Shown: positions 46,888-55,951 of the stretch, piece by piece
Layout of the letters: each line of letters opens with the position of its first letter
Numbering within the stretch: the first letter of the stretch is position 1
Origin: Lamprocystis purpurea DSM 4197
Lineage (GTDB): Bacteria; Pseudomonadota; Gammaproteobacteria; Chromatiales; Chromatiaceae
NCBI RefSeq assembly: GCF_000379525.1
Contig: NZ_KB902502.1
Location: forward strand, 1-64,000
Length of the DNA: 64,000 nucleotides
Direction: 5' to 3'
Made by a program: the position numbers and the translations under genes
The notes under the pieces: model-generated
What the model was told of the DNA's origin: nothing
Databases searched by the model: none
Seen by the model: the letters and a program-made list of their open reading frames with translations, nothing else

Positions 46888-49197
46888 TCAGAATTGCAGA
46901 CTGGTTTGGCCCGGGTTGATCGGGAAGCGCAAGGTGACTTGTGTGCCGACTCCGGGTTGCGAGTCCAACTCCACCCCGCCGGTCTGCCCATCCGCGCCGA
47001 CCAGAAGGTTGAGGAAATAGGTGGCCAGGGGCAGGCCGAGCCCGAGCCGGGCACCGCTGCGCGCGCCGCCGTGGCGTTCCAGCGAGAGCCCCTGACCAAG
47101 TCGTGCCGACTCGGCTACCCGGGCCAGTCGCGTCCGCAGTGCCTGGAGTTCGGCCTCACTCATGCCCCCCGCCCGATCCTCGACCCGGATCAGCACAGCG
47201 CCAGGCGTCGGCTCCATCCCGACCCGAATCGACCCACGGCCGGGTTCGGACTGGACCATCTCGGGTGTCAGCGCCTTAAACGCATTGTCGATGGGCACAA
47301 AGACCGCATGGAAGCTCGCCGGGCGAAAACCGCGGACCTGGGGGGTCCCCGCCAGGCCCGCCAGGTCTGCCAGATCAGGAAGCTCCAGACGCACCTGATC
47401 CCGGACCCGCTCGAATGACTCCTGCTGAAAGGCCCGATCGTCCACCAGTGCCGCGAAGACTAGATCGACCTCGGCGAGTAGGACGCCGAGGTCCAGGGAC
47501 TCGGTCTCCAGCGCCCTCGAGTTGGGCAGCCGGAACACGTCCAGGGCCTTGAGCTGGGTGTCGAGCAGGTTGGCGATCCCCTTGATCCGCGCCGCCAGGG
47601 CCGGTACCTCATGGGGCTTGGCCCGGCCCAGCCGGCTGGCAACATTCAGAAGCGGGGTCACGGTGGTCTTCGGCAGGTTGTGACCGAAGAAAGCCGAGAG
47701 CCCGCGCACGAACTCGAAACGCCCGAACTCGCGGCTGAAATGATGGATCAACAACCCATTGCGCAGATCCTTGGACTGGGCCAGCAGAGCCCGTTGCAGC
47801 CCGGCCCGCAATTCCGGAACCAAAGGCAAGCCGGCACGGGGCCAGGCGACCTGGGCGACCAGCGGGATCGACACGCCGTCTCCACCCAGGGTCTCTGCAT
47901 GTACAGGGATAAGCAACAGCGTGTCCCCCCGCTCACCCTCACAGAACAGCCCCTCAAAGCGCTCGAGTTCGGACAGCTCGTCGTCGATGGGCCAGTGACA
48001 GGGCAGGCCACTTGCCAGCACCTGCGCCAGGTGCTGGGTTGGGACCAACGCTCCGGCGATGGCCGTTAGGCGATCCGACAGCGGCGATGCCCCAGGGACT
48101 TCCCCCACCGAGCGGCGCTGCTCCCAGTCCAGGGCATAGCCATAGCTCCCGTCTTCCTGTTGGAGGAGAAAGGTCAGGACCAGGGGGTAGTTGTCGAGCA
48201 CATAGCCGAGCATGGCGGCCAGCTCGGGGGCCTGGTTGTCCGACCCCAACCAATCCCCCCCGATGACGGCCATGCGGGCATCGAACAAAACCTGATCCAA
48301 GATACTGGTGCGCTCCCGGTCCCGCGGCACCCCCCCGGCACCCGACCGGGCCTTGCGTTTGCCGGCGAGGATGCGCGCCCCCTCCTGGATGAAGCGTTCG
48401 AGTGTCTTCAGACTCCAACTGGCCGGGCGAGGCAGTGGCCCGACGGTGAACACCTCGATCGGGACCATATCCGCCTCCGGAGGCTCTTCCGGGGCCTTGG
48501 GGCCTTCGCGGTCCAGGTCCGGCAGATAAACCTGACCCCAGGCGATCCACTGGGAACGGCCGGCAAAGGCCGTCTCGTCCGCCGTGAGCCCCAAGGCTCG
48601 GGCATCGGTCTGGCCTCCATCGCCTGCGGGCGGGGGCCGCCAATCACGATAGGGGGCCAAAACCTCTTGCGTGTACGGCGAGAATTCGCGGCGCGAACCT
48701 GAACCTTCGGCTGGCCCCAGCCGCACCCACCAGAGGCTGGCCCCCAGAAAAGTTTGAATGCCCTGATCCGTGATAACCCAGAGTGCCTCCCAGCCGGTCA
48801 TTGGCAACCCCTGGAGCAGTTCGCCCGCCCAGTCCCGCAGGTCCTGCAGCTCCCCCTCTTCTTCGGCGATCCGGTGCTCGGTGGGGAGCTCCAGGCGATA
48901 CTCGATCCAGGGGTTGAATGCCTCACTGTCCACCCTCGCGGGCCGGGTCCCCGAGATGCGGTAGGCCGAGGTCAGGCGGCGGCGCGAAGACCGCTGGGGC
49001 GGGCTCGGGGTGTCCGGGACATCGCTATCCTCGACCCCCAGGCCGCCGCGCACCCCGAGCACAGTACCTCCGTACCAGTGGACCCTCAGACTCTCGGGGT
49101 CTACCCGCCCCGGCAGGTTGACCCGGAACGCGAACGCCCCTGCCTTAGCCCTGTCCTTCTGTTCCGAGTTCAATGCGCGATAGATTCGTCCGCTCAT
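46888..49197 (-). CDS. Soluble histidine kinase-like protein
   Basis: The 769-residue protein has no membrane helix. A possible H-box His506 sits in SAFFGHNLPKTTVTPLLN. The C-terminal HATPase domain shows the N-box (PIDNAFKAL, 635-643), G1 (EDRAGGMS, 673-680) and G2 (GARLGLGLPLA, 715-725). The 500-residue N-terminal part has no domain I recognise and could be a cytoplasmic sensor. First gene of a four-gene minus-strand cluster with a response regulator, ATPase and deaminase. A cytoplasmic sensor of infection is an attractive but unproven role. Confidence 0.7.
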   Translation of the reverse strand: MSGRIYRALNSEQKDRAKAGAFAFRVNLPGRVDPESLRVHWYGGTVLGVRGGLGVEDSDVPDTPSPPQRSSRRRLTSAYRISGTRPARVDSEAFNPWIEYRLELPTEHRIAEEEGELQDLRDWAGELLQGLPMTGWEALWVITDQGIQTFLGASLWWVRLGPAEGSGSRREFSPYTQEVLAPYRDWRPPPAGDGGQTDARALGLTADETAFAGRSQWIAWGQVYLPDLDREGPKAPEEPPEADMVPIEVFTVGPLPRPASWSLKTLERFIQEGARILAGKRKARSGAGGVPRDRERTSILDQVLFDARMAVIGGDWLGSDNQAPELAAMLGYVLDNYPLVLTFLLQQEDGSYGYALDWEQRRSVGEVPGASPLSDRLTAIAGALVPTQHLAQVLASGLPCHWPIDDELSELERFEGLFCEGERGDTLLLIPVHAETLGGDGVSIPLVAQVAWPRAGLPLVPELRAGLQRALLAQSKDLRNGLLIHHFSREFGRFEFVRGLSAFFGHNLPKTTVTPLLNVASRLGRAKPHEVPALAARIKGIANLLDTQLKALDVFRLPNSRALETESLDLGVLLAEVDLVFAALVDDRAFQQESFERVRDQVRLELPDLADLAGLAGTPQVRGFRPASFHAVFVPIDNAFKALTPEMVQSEPGRGSIRVGMEPTPGAVLIRVEDRAGGMSEAELQALRTRLARVAESARLGQGLSLERHGGARSGARLGLGLPLATYFLNLLVGADGQTGGVELDSQPGVGTQVTLRFPINPGQTSLQF

Positions 49198-49465
49198 CCG
49201 AGTCCACCCTTTGCTGACGGATCAAGCTGATCCACCGTGAGACACATTAGAGACCCGAAATCCGCATCGCGATCACGTCTGCGCCGCGTGACCGGCCGCG
49301 GTAGAGAGAGTTGAGCCGAGACCCAGGCTCAACAAGCGATAAAACTATCCTATTCTTAGACCTTTCGATCAGAAGGGAAATGCGGCTAGCATTGCCTGGC
49401 AAACAAGGATACCGGCCCTCGCAAGGACATGCGCCCAATAAACAACGGCACGGCATGGAACATCG
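49198..49465. other. Upstream region of the kinase-ATPase-deaminase cluster
   Basis: AT-rich relative to the surroundings, especially 49335-49385. It should hold the cluster promoter on the minus strand; no clear box pair is visible and the open frame across it is not convincing. Confidence 0.45.
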
Positions 49466-49744
49466 ATGACCATCTTCGTACGACGGGTTAAGGAACATCC
49501 GGGCTCGGGAGGGGCGAGCCGCAGGCGCTCCGACATATTTGCCGGCGACCCAGGCAAGTCCAAGGGCATTTGGGAAAAGATTGGCAGCTACACTCCCGGG
49601 GCGAATGGTGATCCGGACTCGGTCACGATCGACTGCGACACGTTGGACAAGTGCATCCGTGCGGGCCACCGCCCCTCGCCCCAGGTGCGCAAGCTCGCCA
49701 AGACCCATTGCCCCGGTATCGACCTGAACCCCGAAACCGATTGA
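49466..49744 (+). CDS. Hypothetical 92-aa protein
   Basis: The product starts MTIFVRRVKEHPGSGGASRR and ends with a Cys-containing half (TIDCDTLDKCIRAGHRP, AKTHCPGIDL). GGAA precedes the ATG by 6 bases. It reads away from the kinase gene, so it may share a divergent promoter with the defence-like cluster. No family recognised. Confidence 0.45.
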   Translation: MTIFVRRVKEHPGSGGASRRRSDIFAGDPGKSKGIWEKIGSYTPGANGDPDSVTIDCDTLDKCIRAGHRPSPQVRKLAKTHCPGIDLNPETD

Positions 49745-49749
49745 CCTGA

Positions 49750-50499
49750 TCACGTCGGCGCACCGCCGCCTTGATCGGGTTTCGGGAGCGATGATGCCAC
49801 CGTCACCCCCGCCGCCAGGGAGGCGACCAGTTCCTCGTGCTGATAGCACAGGTAGCGGTTCGCCTCACGCACCATCAGGACCGCGACCACGAGCAGGGGC
49901 AGCGCCATGAGCCCCAGCATCGGACTGCCGCCCAGTGGCGGTAACCCGCCATAGGCAATCCCCGCCAGCACCGCGGCCCACAGAATGGCTGCACTGGCAA
50001 GCCCGTCGCAGGTGGCACACATCACCCAGTAACGTAGCACCAGGGCCAGCGAGGCTGCGCGGGTCGGGTCATGGCGCAGCTCGGCCCAGAGCCGGGTGTA
50101 GAGCCTCCAAGGGCGGCGCAACGCATCATCCGCCGACCCGGTCAAATAGGGCGCAAAGCGCGGGTCCCCATCCAGCCCATGGGCGCGAAGGATGTCGGGC
50201 AGCACGCGCCCGCCGTCGAGGGGCGACTCGCGGGTCCAGAGGCGCCGGTTGTAGGCCGCACGCAACCAACGCCCGACGACAAAGGCCGCCAAGCCGCTCC
50301 CATAGACCAGCACCAGGGTGACCAGGACGGCGAACCAGCCGCCCGGCAGGCTTGGCAGGGCGATCCCCAGGCTGGTTGTTAGAAAGAACAGTGCAGCCAG
50401 GCTCAGGGTGCCGGCCACTAGGAAGGAAAGGTCGAGGATGTCGAAAAATCCGGCGATTCGCGCGAGCACTGCGCCCAAGGTGCTTTCGAGATCCTTCAT
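49750..50499 (-). CDS. Hypothetical membrane protein
   Basis: The 249-residue protein has two N-terminal helices (FLVAGTLSLAALFFLTTSLG and WFAVLVTLVLVYGSGLAAFV), a cytoplasmic middle of about 80 residues and two C-terminal helices (ASAAILWAAVLAGIAYGGL, LGLMALPLLVVAVLMV). No family recognised. It lies upstream of the kinase gene on the same strand but 550 bases away with an ORF between. RADAR loci often carry a membrane accessory protein, so a link is possible but not shown. Confidence 0.6.
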   Translation of the reverse strand: MKDLESTLGAVLARIAGFFDILDLSFLVAGTLSLAALFFLTTSLGIALPSLPGGWFAVLVTLVLVYGSGLAAFVVGRWLRAAYNRRLWTRESPLDGGRVLPDILRAHGLDGDPRFAPYLTGSADDALRRPWRLYTRLWAELRHDPTRAASLALVLRYWVMCATCDGLASAAILWAAVLAGIAYGGLPPLGGSPMLGLMALPLLVVAVLMVREANRYLCYQHEELVASLAAGVTVASSLPKPDQGGGAPT

Positions 50500-50783
50500 C
50501 TGCGACCCCCAGTCGAGTGAGTTCCAACCACGGCGAGTCCCGAGAGGTTATCGACGACCCGCGACACGAATTGCTGCGGCGCAGTTTCTAAACCTGACAG
50601 GTGCCGCACCGCGCAGTTCGCGTGATACTAAGCCGCCTCGGCCTTCTGGGCAACCCGACCTGTTGCGCCCTGCCGCCGGCAGCTTCCTGATCGCCCGGAG
50701 CGGGCGCCTCGCTCCCGCTGCCGGCTCCCAACCAATCCGCACGGCACCCCTGAGCGCGACGGGGCGCGACGGGCGAGTTACGG
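50500..50783. other. Intergenic stretch without a gene
   Basis: No convincing ORF or repeat; GC-rich. Frames here lack start signals. Confidence 0.5.
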
Positions 50784-50789
50784 TATAAT
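50784..50789 (+). promoter_or_regulatory. Putative -10 box of the EF-G-like gene
   Basis: A perfect TATAAT about 98 bases before the ATG. No good -35 hexamer lies at the right distance, so the promoter may depend on an activator or be weak. Confidence 0.4.
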
Positions 50790-50886
50790 TTCAGTTTCCT
50801 GATTAGACCGATGGGGATATGACGATCTACTCGCCGTTTCCCCTTAGGCGCATTCCCCCACGCCACTCCACAAAACAGGATCACCG

Positions 50887-52932
50887 ATGTCTGAATACAA
50901 CGCCGAGGACGTCCGCAACATCGCTCTGGTCGGACATGCCGGCAGCGGAAAAACCACACTGGTCGAGGCACTGCTCGCCGCCACGGGCGTCATTCCCGTC
51001 CCCGGCAGCGTCGCCAAAGGCACCACGGTATGCGATTTCGACCCGCTGGAGAAGGAGTTGCAGCACTCGCTCGACTCCGCCATCACCAGTGTCGACGTCC
51101 ACGGCAAGCACATCAACCTGATCGACACCCCCGGCTACCCGGACTTCCTGGGCCGCAGCGTCTCCGTACTGCCGGCCGTCGAGACCGCCGCCGTGGTCAT
51201 CAACGCCCAGGCCGGGATCGAATCAGTCACCCAGCGCCTCATGAAGGCACTCGATCACCGGCACCTGTGCCGGATGATCATCGTCAATCAGATCGATGCG
51301 CCGGATCTGGATCTGGGTGCGCTCACCGCCCGCATCCGCGAGACCTTCGGCGCCGAGTGCCTGCCCATCAATCTGCCGGCCGACCGCGGCACGCGGGTGA
51401 TCGACTGCTTTTTCCAACCCAGCGGTGAGGGGGCGGACTTTTCGTCCGTGGCCGAGGCCCATGGCCACATCATCGATCAGGTCGTGGAAATGGATGAGGC
51501 GCTGATGGATGTCTATCTGGAACAGGGGGAGGATCTCGCTCCCGAGCAACTCCACGACCCCTTCGAGACGGCGCTGCGCGAAGGCCACCTCATCCCCATT
51601 TGCTATTGCTCCGCCGGCACCGGGGTCGGCATCCCGGAGCTGCTGGAGATCATGGTCCGCCTGATGCCTAACCCGTCCGAGGGGAATCCGCCCGCCTACC
51701 TGAAGGGCGAAGGGGCCGCCATGGAGCCGGTGCGCGTGTCGCCTGACCCGACCAAACACGCGCTGGCCCATTGCTTCAAGATCATCAACGACCCCTTCCG
51801 CGGCAAGCTGGGCATTTTCCGCATCCACCAGGGGCGCATCAGCACCAACAGCCAGCTTTACGTCGGCGACGCCCGCAAGCCGTTCAAGGTCAACCACCTG
51901 TTCAGGCTCCAGGGCAACGAGCAGATCGAGGTCGCCGAGGGCGTCCCCGGCGACATCCTGGCGGTCTCGCGGGTGGACGACATCCACTTCGATGCCGTGT
52001 TGCACGATTCGCACGACGAGGATCACTACCACCTGACCACCATGGAGTGCCCGGTGCCCCTGTTCGGGCTGGCCATCACCCCAACCAAGCGCGGGGATGA
52101 ACAGAAGCTCAACGACGCGCTGCACAAACTCCAGTCCGAGGACCCCTGCCTCCATATCGAGCATCACGCCGCAACTAACGAGACCATCATGCGCGGCTTG
52201 GGCGAATTGCACCTCAAGGTCCTGCTGCGGCGGCTCTCGGAGCAGTTCCATGTGGATGTGGACACCCGTCCGCCGAGTATCCCCTATCGTGAAACCATCA
52301 CGGCCAAGGCCGATGGACACCACCGCCACAAGAAGCAGACCGGCGGTGCCGGCCAGTTCGGTGAAGTCTATCTGCGGATCGAGCCGCTGGAGCGCGGGGG
52401 CGGATTCGAGTTCGTGGACGCCACCGTGGGCGGCGTCATCCCCGGCAACTTCATCCCCTCGATCGAAAAGGGCGTGCGTCAGGTATTGGCCGACGGCGCC
52501 ATCGCGGGGTACCCATTGCAAGATGTCCGGGTATCGGTGTACGACGGCAAATACCATCCGGTGGACTCCAAGGACATCGCCTTCTCGACCGCCGGGCGCA
52601 AGGCCTTCATCGACGCCGTCGACAAGGCCAAACCGGTGATTCTGGAGCCGATCGTCAAGATCCGGATCAGTGCACCGGACTCCTGCATGGGCGATCTGGC
52701 GGGCGACCTATCCGGTCGGCGCGGGCGGATCAGCGGCAGCGAATCCCCGAGCCAGGGGCGCATCGACATCGACGGCGAGGTACCGCTGGCCGAACTCTCC
52801 GGCTATGACGCCCGACTGAAGGCGCTCACCGGGGGTGAGGGGACCTACGGGATCGAACTGAGCCACTACGAGGCGGTCCCGGCAAGCATTCAGAAGCAAC
52901 TGGCGGACGCCTATCAACGCAGCGAAGACTAA
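50887..52932 (+). CDS. Elongation factor G-like GTPase
   Basis: The 681-residue protein has the EF-G layout: G domain with P-loop GHAGSGKT, DTPGYPDF, and domains II-V (FKIINDPFRGKLGIFRIHQG; QTGGAGQFGEVYLRIEPLER; ending DAYQRSED). The G4 motif reads NQID where EF-G has NKxD. It is shorter than canonical FusA and stands alone rather than next to rpsL/rpsG and tuf, so it is the EF-G2-type paralogue, whose role differs from normal translocation. AGGA lies 7 bases before the ATG. Confidence 0.9.
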   Translation: MSEYNAEDVRNIALVGHAGSGKTTLVEALLAATGVIPVPGSVAKGTTVCDFDPLEKELQHSLDSAITSVDVHGKHINLIDTPGYPDFLGRSVSVLPAVETAAVVINAQAGIESVTQRLMKALDHRHLCRMIIVNQIDAPDLDLGALTARIRETFGAECLPINLPADRGTRVIDCFFQPSGEGADFSSVAEAHGHIIDQVVEMDEALMDVYLEQGEDLAPEQLHDPFETALREGHLIPICYCSAGTGVGIPELLEIMVRLMPNPSEGNPPAYLKGEGAAMEPVRVSPDPTKHALAHCFKIINDPFRGKLGIFRIHQGRISTNSQLYVGDARKPFKVNHLFRLQGNEQIEVAEGVPGDILAVSRVDDIHFDAVLHDSHDEDHYHLTTMECPVPLFGLAITPTKRGDEQKLNDALHKLQSEDPCLHIEHHAATNETIMRGLGELHLKVLLRRLSEQFHVDVDTRPPSIPYRETITAKADGHHRHKKQTGGAGQFGEVYLRIEPLERGGGFEFVDATVGGVIPGNFIPSIEKGVRQVLADGAIAGYPLQDVRVSVYDGKYHPVDSKDIAFSTAGRKAFIDAVDKAKPVILEPIVKIRISAPDSCMGDLAGDLSGRRGRISGSESPSQGRIDIDGEVPLAELSGYDARLKALTGGEGTYGIELSHYEAVPASIQKQLADAYQRSED

Positions 52933-53079
52933 GGACCGGTGACGGCGGCCGGCTGCAGATCCAGCCGCGCCGTCGACGCAAGGACGTTGACTCGACAACC
53001 GTCTCTGCTACTCTGACGAGTGATCGGTCATGGGGCCGGTCTCGTCCCCTCAACACGGCAATAGCCTGGAGTGACTACC

Positions 53080-53184
53080 ATGACGAAAGAGCGCAGCCCC
53101 AAGAAGGAAACCAAGAAAAAGTCCGGCTTGAACCTCAAGGAAAAACGGGCCGTCAAGAAAACCAAGCAAGAGAACAAGTCCTGA
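53080..53184 (+). CDS. Lys-rich mini-protein, 34 aa
   Basis: The peptide begins MTKERSPKKETKKKSGLNLK and is about 40% Lys/Arg. GGAG lies 8-9 bases before the ATG and a strong terminator follows at 53215. Very basic small proteins of this kind are likely to bind RNA or DNA. It faces an RRM gene across the shared terminator. Confidence 0.6.
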   Translation: MTKERSPKKETKKKSGLNLKEKRAVKKTKQENKS

Positions 53185-53214
53185 CCCTGGTTGTTCACCA
53201 CGCAGGACACCAAA

Positions 53215-53242
53215 CAAAAGCCCGGCTGACGCCGGGCTTTTG
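53215..53242. terminator. Bidirectional Rho-independent terminator
   Basis: Perfect 12-bp stem CAAAAGCCCGGC / GCCGGGCTTTTG with loop TGAC, with T-rich sequence on both strands. It lies between the convergent Lys-rich mini-protein and the RRM gene. Confidence 0.9.
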
Positions 53243-53299
53243 TTTTCACTCACCACGACGGCGCTCGGGCGCCGCCGCGGTGTTCAGAGGTTCGATGCC

Positions 53300-53602
53300 T
53301 CAATAACGACGGCCACCGCCGCCACCGCCGCCGCCAAACCCGCCGCCACGCGGCGCATCCGTCTTAGGCTTGGCTTGGTTGACCGTGATGTTACGGCCCT
53401 TCATGTCGGTGCCGTTGAGACCCTTGATCGCGGCATCAGCCTGGGAATTGTTGGCCATCTCCACGAACCCGAAGCCCTTGGACTCTCCGGTGAACTTGTC
53501 GCTGATCAGGTTGACCTGCGAGACTTCACCGAAACGGGAGAAGGTCTCCCGCAGATCGGCGTCGGTGATGCTGAACGGAAGATTGCCTACGTAGATATTC
53601 AT
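53300..53602 (-). CDS. RRM-type RNA-binding protein
   Basis: The 100-residue protein is a single RRM with RNP2 (MNIYVGNLPF) and RNP1 (KGFGFVEM), followed by a Gly-rich tail (GGGFGGGGGGGGRRY). Such bacterial RRM proteins resemble the cold-inducible Rbp proteins of cyanobacteria. It ends near the shared terminator at 53215-53242. Confidence 0.93.
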   Translation of the reverse strand: MNIYVGNLPFSITDADLRETFSRFGEVSQVNLISDKFTGESKGFGFVEMANNSQADAAIKGLNGTDMKGRNITVNQAKPKTDAPRGGGFGGGGGGGGRRY

Positions 53603-53921
53603 ATCTGTCTGTCTTTATAGAATGCGTGCATTGATGAAAATTGACACTATCGAAAAAAGCCAAGCACAAAATTCCTTCGACAGCGGAATGCCGCTACCGC
53701 GGCAGAGGAGGGCACACAGAGACCGGATGGGCTGAAAGCGCATCGATGTGATTGATTTCAACGACTCTACTGCTCTTCCTGAGCACTGTCGGCCGCTGAT
53801 TCAGAATGTCCTCGCCCCGATACAGTAACAGGTCTCTCTTGGAAACGCACGTCTCTTCTGGACTGCGTTGATGATCGCCGCGGCCGCCTGCGCCTATGCA
53901 CCATCCGGATGCAGACCGGCC
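53603..53921. other. Intergenic stretch upstream of the RRM gene
   Basis: A 320-base AT-richer stretch without a gene. On the minus strand TTCTATAAAG about 15 bases before the RRM ATG may be a -10 region. A long 5' leader is possible, as in cold-shock genes, but no structure is clear. Confidence 0.4.
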
Positions 53922-54497
53922 TTATTTCTTGGGGTTGACGGCCGCAACGCGCGCGCTCTTGCCGGTCAAATTACGCTGATTGAATGCCGCGGCACAACCG
54001 ACCGCGTACTCGGTGACCTCCTCCAGGCTGCCGCGGTGAAACCCGGTGATACAGGAGCGTCCACTCGACAGGACATAGCGATACCAATCCGCACCGGCGC
54101 CGTCCCCCGGCAGGTCCGCGCGCTCGACCGACGCCACTTCGTAATGGTGCCGGATGAGGATGCTGGGGAGTTCATCGTCGGGTGTTTGCGCGGCGACGGC
54201 CGCGCGGCGCGGTGTGCCGTCCGTCGCTTCGGCATCAGGACACACATTGATCACGACACCCATGAACACACTCCCGTGAAGGCCCGCAACGGCGCGCTCC
54301 GCGGCCTCGTGAGCGATAACCACATAGCGGACAACCCGCGCCTCGCTGCCCGGCTTCACCGGACCGGGATCGACCCGATGGGTATCCCCGTAGGGCGCCA
54401 GCAGGGCGCGGACGTCGTCATCGCCGACCCCAGGCGGAAGGTTGCTGATACGTAGAGTCGAGAGCGAGTGCCCGATAGGGGCGGATTTCGAATCCAT
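53922..54497 (-). CDS. RRM-like protein with unknown C-terminal domain
   Basis: The 191-residue product from ATG 54497 has a degenerate RRM (STLRISNLPPGVGDDDVRAL ... VRYVVIAHEAAERAVAGL) and a C-terminal half (IRHHYEVASVERADLP, CITGFHRGSLEEVTEYAV) I do not recognise. The RNP1 motif lacks the usual aromatic residues, so RNA binding is uncertain. A TTG at 54521 is an alternative start. Confidence 0.6.
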   Translation of the reverse strand: MDSKSAPIGHSLSTLRISNLPPGVGDDDVRALLAPYGDTHRVDPGPVKPGSEARVVRYVVIAHEAAERAVAGLHGSVFMGVVINVCPDAEATDGTPRRAAVAAQTPDDELPSILIRHHYEVASVERADLPGDGAGADWYRYVLSSGRSCITGFHRGSLEEVTEYAVGCAAAFNQRNLTGKSARVAAVNPKK

Positions 54498-54790
54498 GAC
54501 GGCACGCCTGTTGCGATACAAAGGGCGCCGCCACGAGTGAACGCGGCGGAGCGGTGGTTGGTCGGCATGTCCGATTGCGCTTGGATCCGGTCGATCACCG
54601 GCGCCCGACCGCCGCGGCGGGCGTGGGTAGGACGGCGCAAACCGGCTCTACGTTTTCTAAACACGCAAGATATTGGGGCGATACGTCCTAAGTCAAGCGG
54701 CCGGACCAGGCCCTCAGGCGACTGTCGGCTGCCCGGCCGGACTGCCTGGCAGCCACACCCGGAGCGCGTGCCGGAAGCCGGTGCGGTCCG

Positions 54791-55729
54791 TCACAACCAT
54801 CCTTTGCGCTTGAAATAAACAACCGGCAGCGCCGCCGAGACGACCATGATCAGGATCGAGAGCGGATACCCAAGCGGCCACCCCAACTCGGGCATGTGCG
54901 CGAAATTCATGCCGTAAATGCTGGCAATCAGGGTCGGCGGCAGGAAGGCGGCCGCGGCCACGGAAAAGATCTTGATGATCTTGTTCTGCTCGATATTGAT
55001 GAAGCCCTGAGCCGCCTGGAGCAGGAAGGTGACTTTCTCGAACAGATAGTTGTTGTGGGGCAGCAGGGCGTCGATCTCGGACAGCAGGTACTTGAGCCGC
55101 TTGGCGCACGGCTTGGACGCCTGCGCGCTGCGCCACACGAACGACAGGTCGCGGCGCGCATCCATCAGGCAGAGGCGGACCTTGCCATTGAGGTTCTCGT
55201 GTTCCGCCAGACGCTCCAGCGCCTGTCCCAGGTCGGCATCCTTGTCCTCCAGCACCAGGTAACTGGTCTCTTCCAGGTCGCGATAGAGCGCCTGCAGGGT
55301 ATCGCCCAAGTCCAGTACCGTGGTCTCGAACAGCCCGGCCAGCAGCCCGATGGGCTCTTTCAGTAACTCGGGGCGCCGGCGCACCCGGATCCGCATGAGA
55401 CGCAACGCCGGCACATCCCGGTCATGGACGGTCACCAGCCGCTCCCGCGTGCAGACCACGTTGACACTGGTGTTCTCCGGACGCCCTTCCACGCGGTGCA
55501 GAAACAGGGTCGAGAGATGGATCCCCTGCTCATCGATGAAGGTCCGTGTGCTGGCCTCGATCTCGTCGGCGTCCTCATCCTCGGGCAGTTCGTGCTGAAC
55601 CAGCGAGCTGATGAGCGCATACTCCGCGTCGGTGGGCTCGGCCACATCGATCCAGGCCGCCTCCAGCAGCCGCTCCGGGTCCTCGATGACGCGCGTCACC
55701 CCATCTTGTAATTGGTAGGCATACAGCAC
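54791..55729 (-). CDS. corA: Magnesium/cobalt transporter CorA
   Basis: The 312-residue protein has the CorA cytoplasmic funnel and the C-terminal two-helix pore with the selectivity motif YGMNF (LIASIYGMNFAHMPELGWPL) and a basic end (YFKRKGWL). CorA is the main Mg2+ channel of the inner membrane and also passes Co2+ and Ni2+. Length is normal. Confidence 0.94.
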   Translation of the reverse strand: MLYAYQLQDGVTRVIEDPERLLEAAWIDVAEPTDAEYALISSLVQHELPEDEDADEIEASTRTFIDEQGIHLSTLFLHRVEGRPENTSVNVVCTRERLVTVHDRDVPALRLMRIRVRRRPELLKEPIGLLAGLFETTVLDLGDTLQALYRDLEETSYLVLEDKDADLGQALERLAEHENLNGKVRLCLMDARRDLSFVWRSAQASKPCAKRLKYLLSEIDALLPHNNYLFEKVTFLLQAAQGFINIEQNKIIKIFSVAAAAFLPPTLIASIYGMNFAHMPELGWPLGYPLSILIMVVSAALPVVYFKRKGWL

Positions 55730-55951
55730 AAAAGAGTCTCCAGCCGTGATCGAGGCCCCGCGGTCGAAAGCGACGCCTGCGCCTTGAGTCGATATCTTAC
55801 AGAGTGCAGGGGCGGCGCGTCCGCCTGGTTGGTGTCGACCCGGGCCGGCGCGTTCAACCGCCGGGGTTGCACACTCGCCGATCGTGCTTTGTGCTAGGCT
55901 CCAAGCTGCAGTCCGTAACCCTGTCGAGCCTCACGCCGCGAGGACGCACCC

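Noticed and set aside
49247-49849. 200-codon minus-strand frame
   Set aside because: Its sequence is unlike a protein and it overlaps better ORFs; an AT-rich promoter region fits better.
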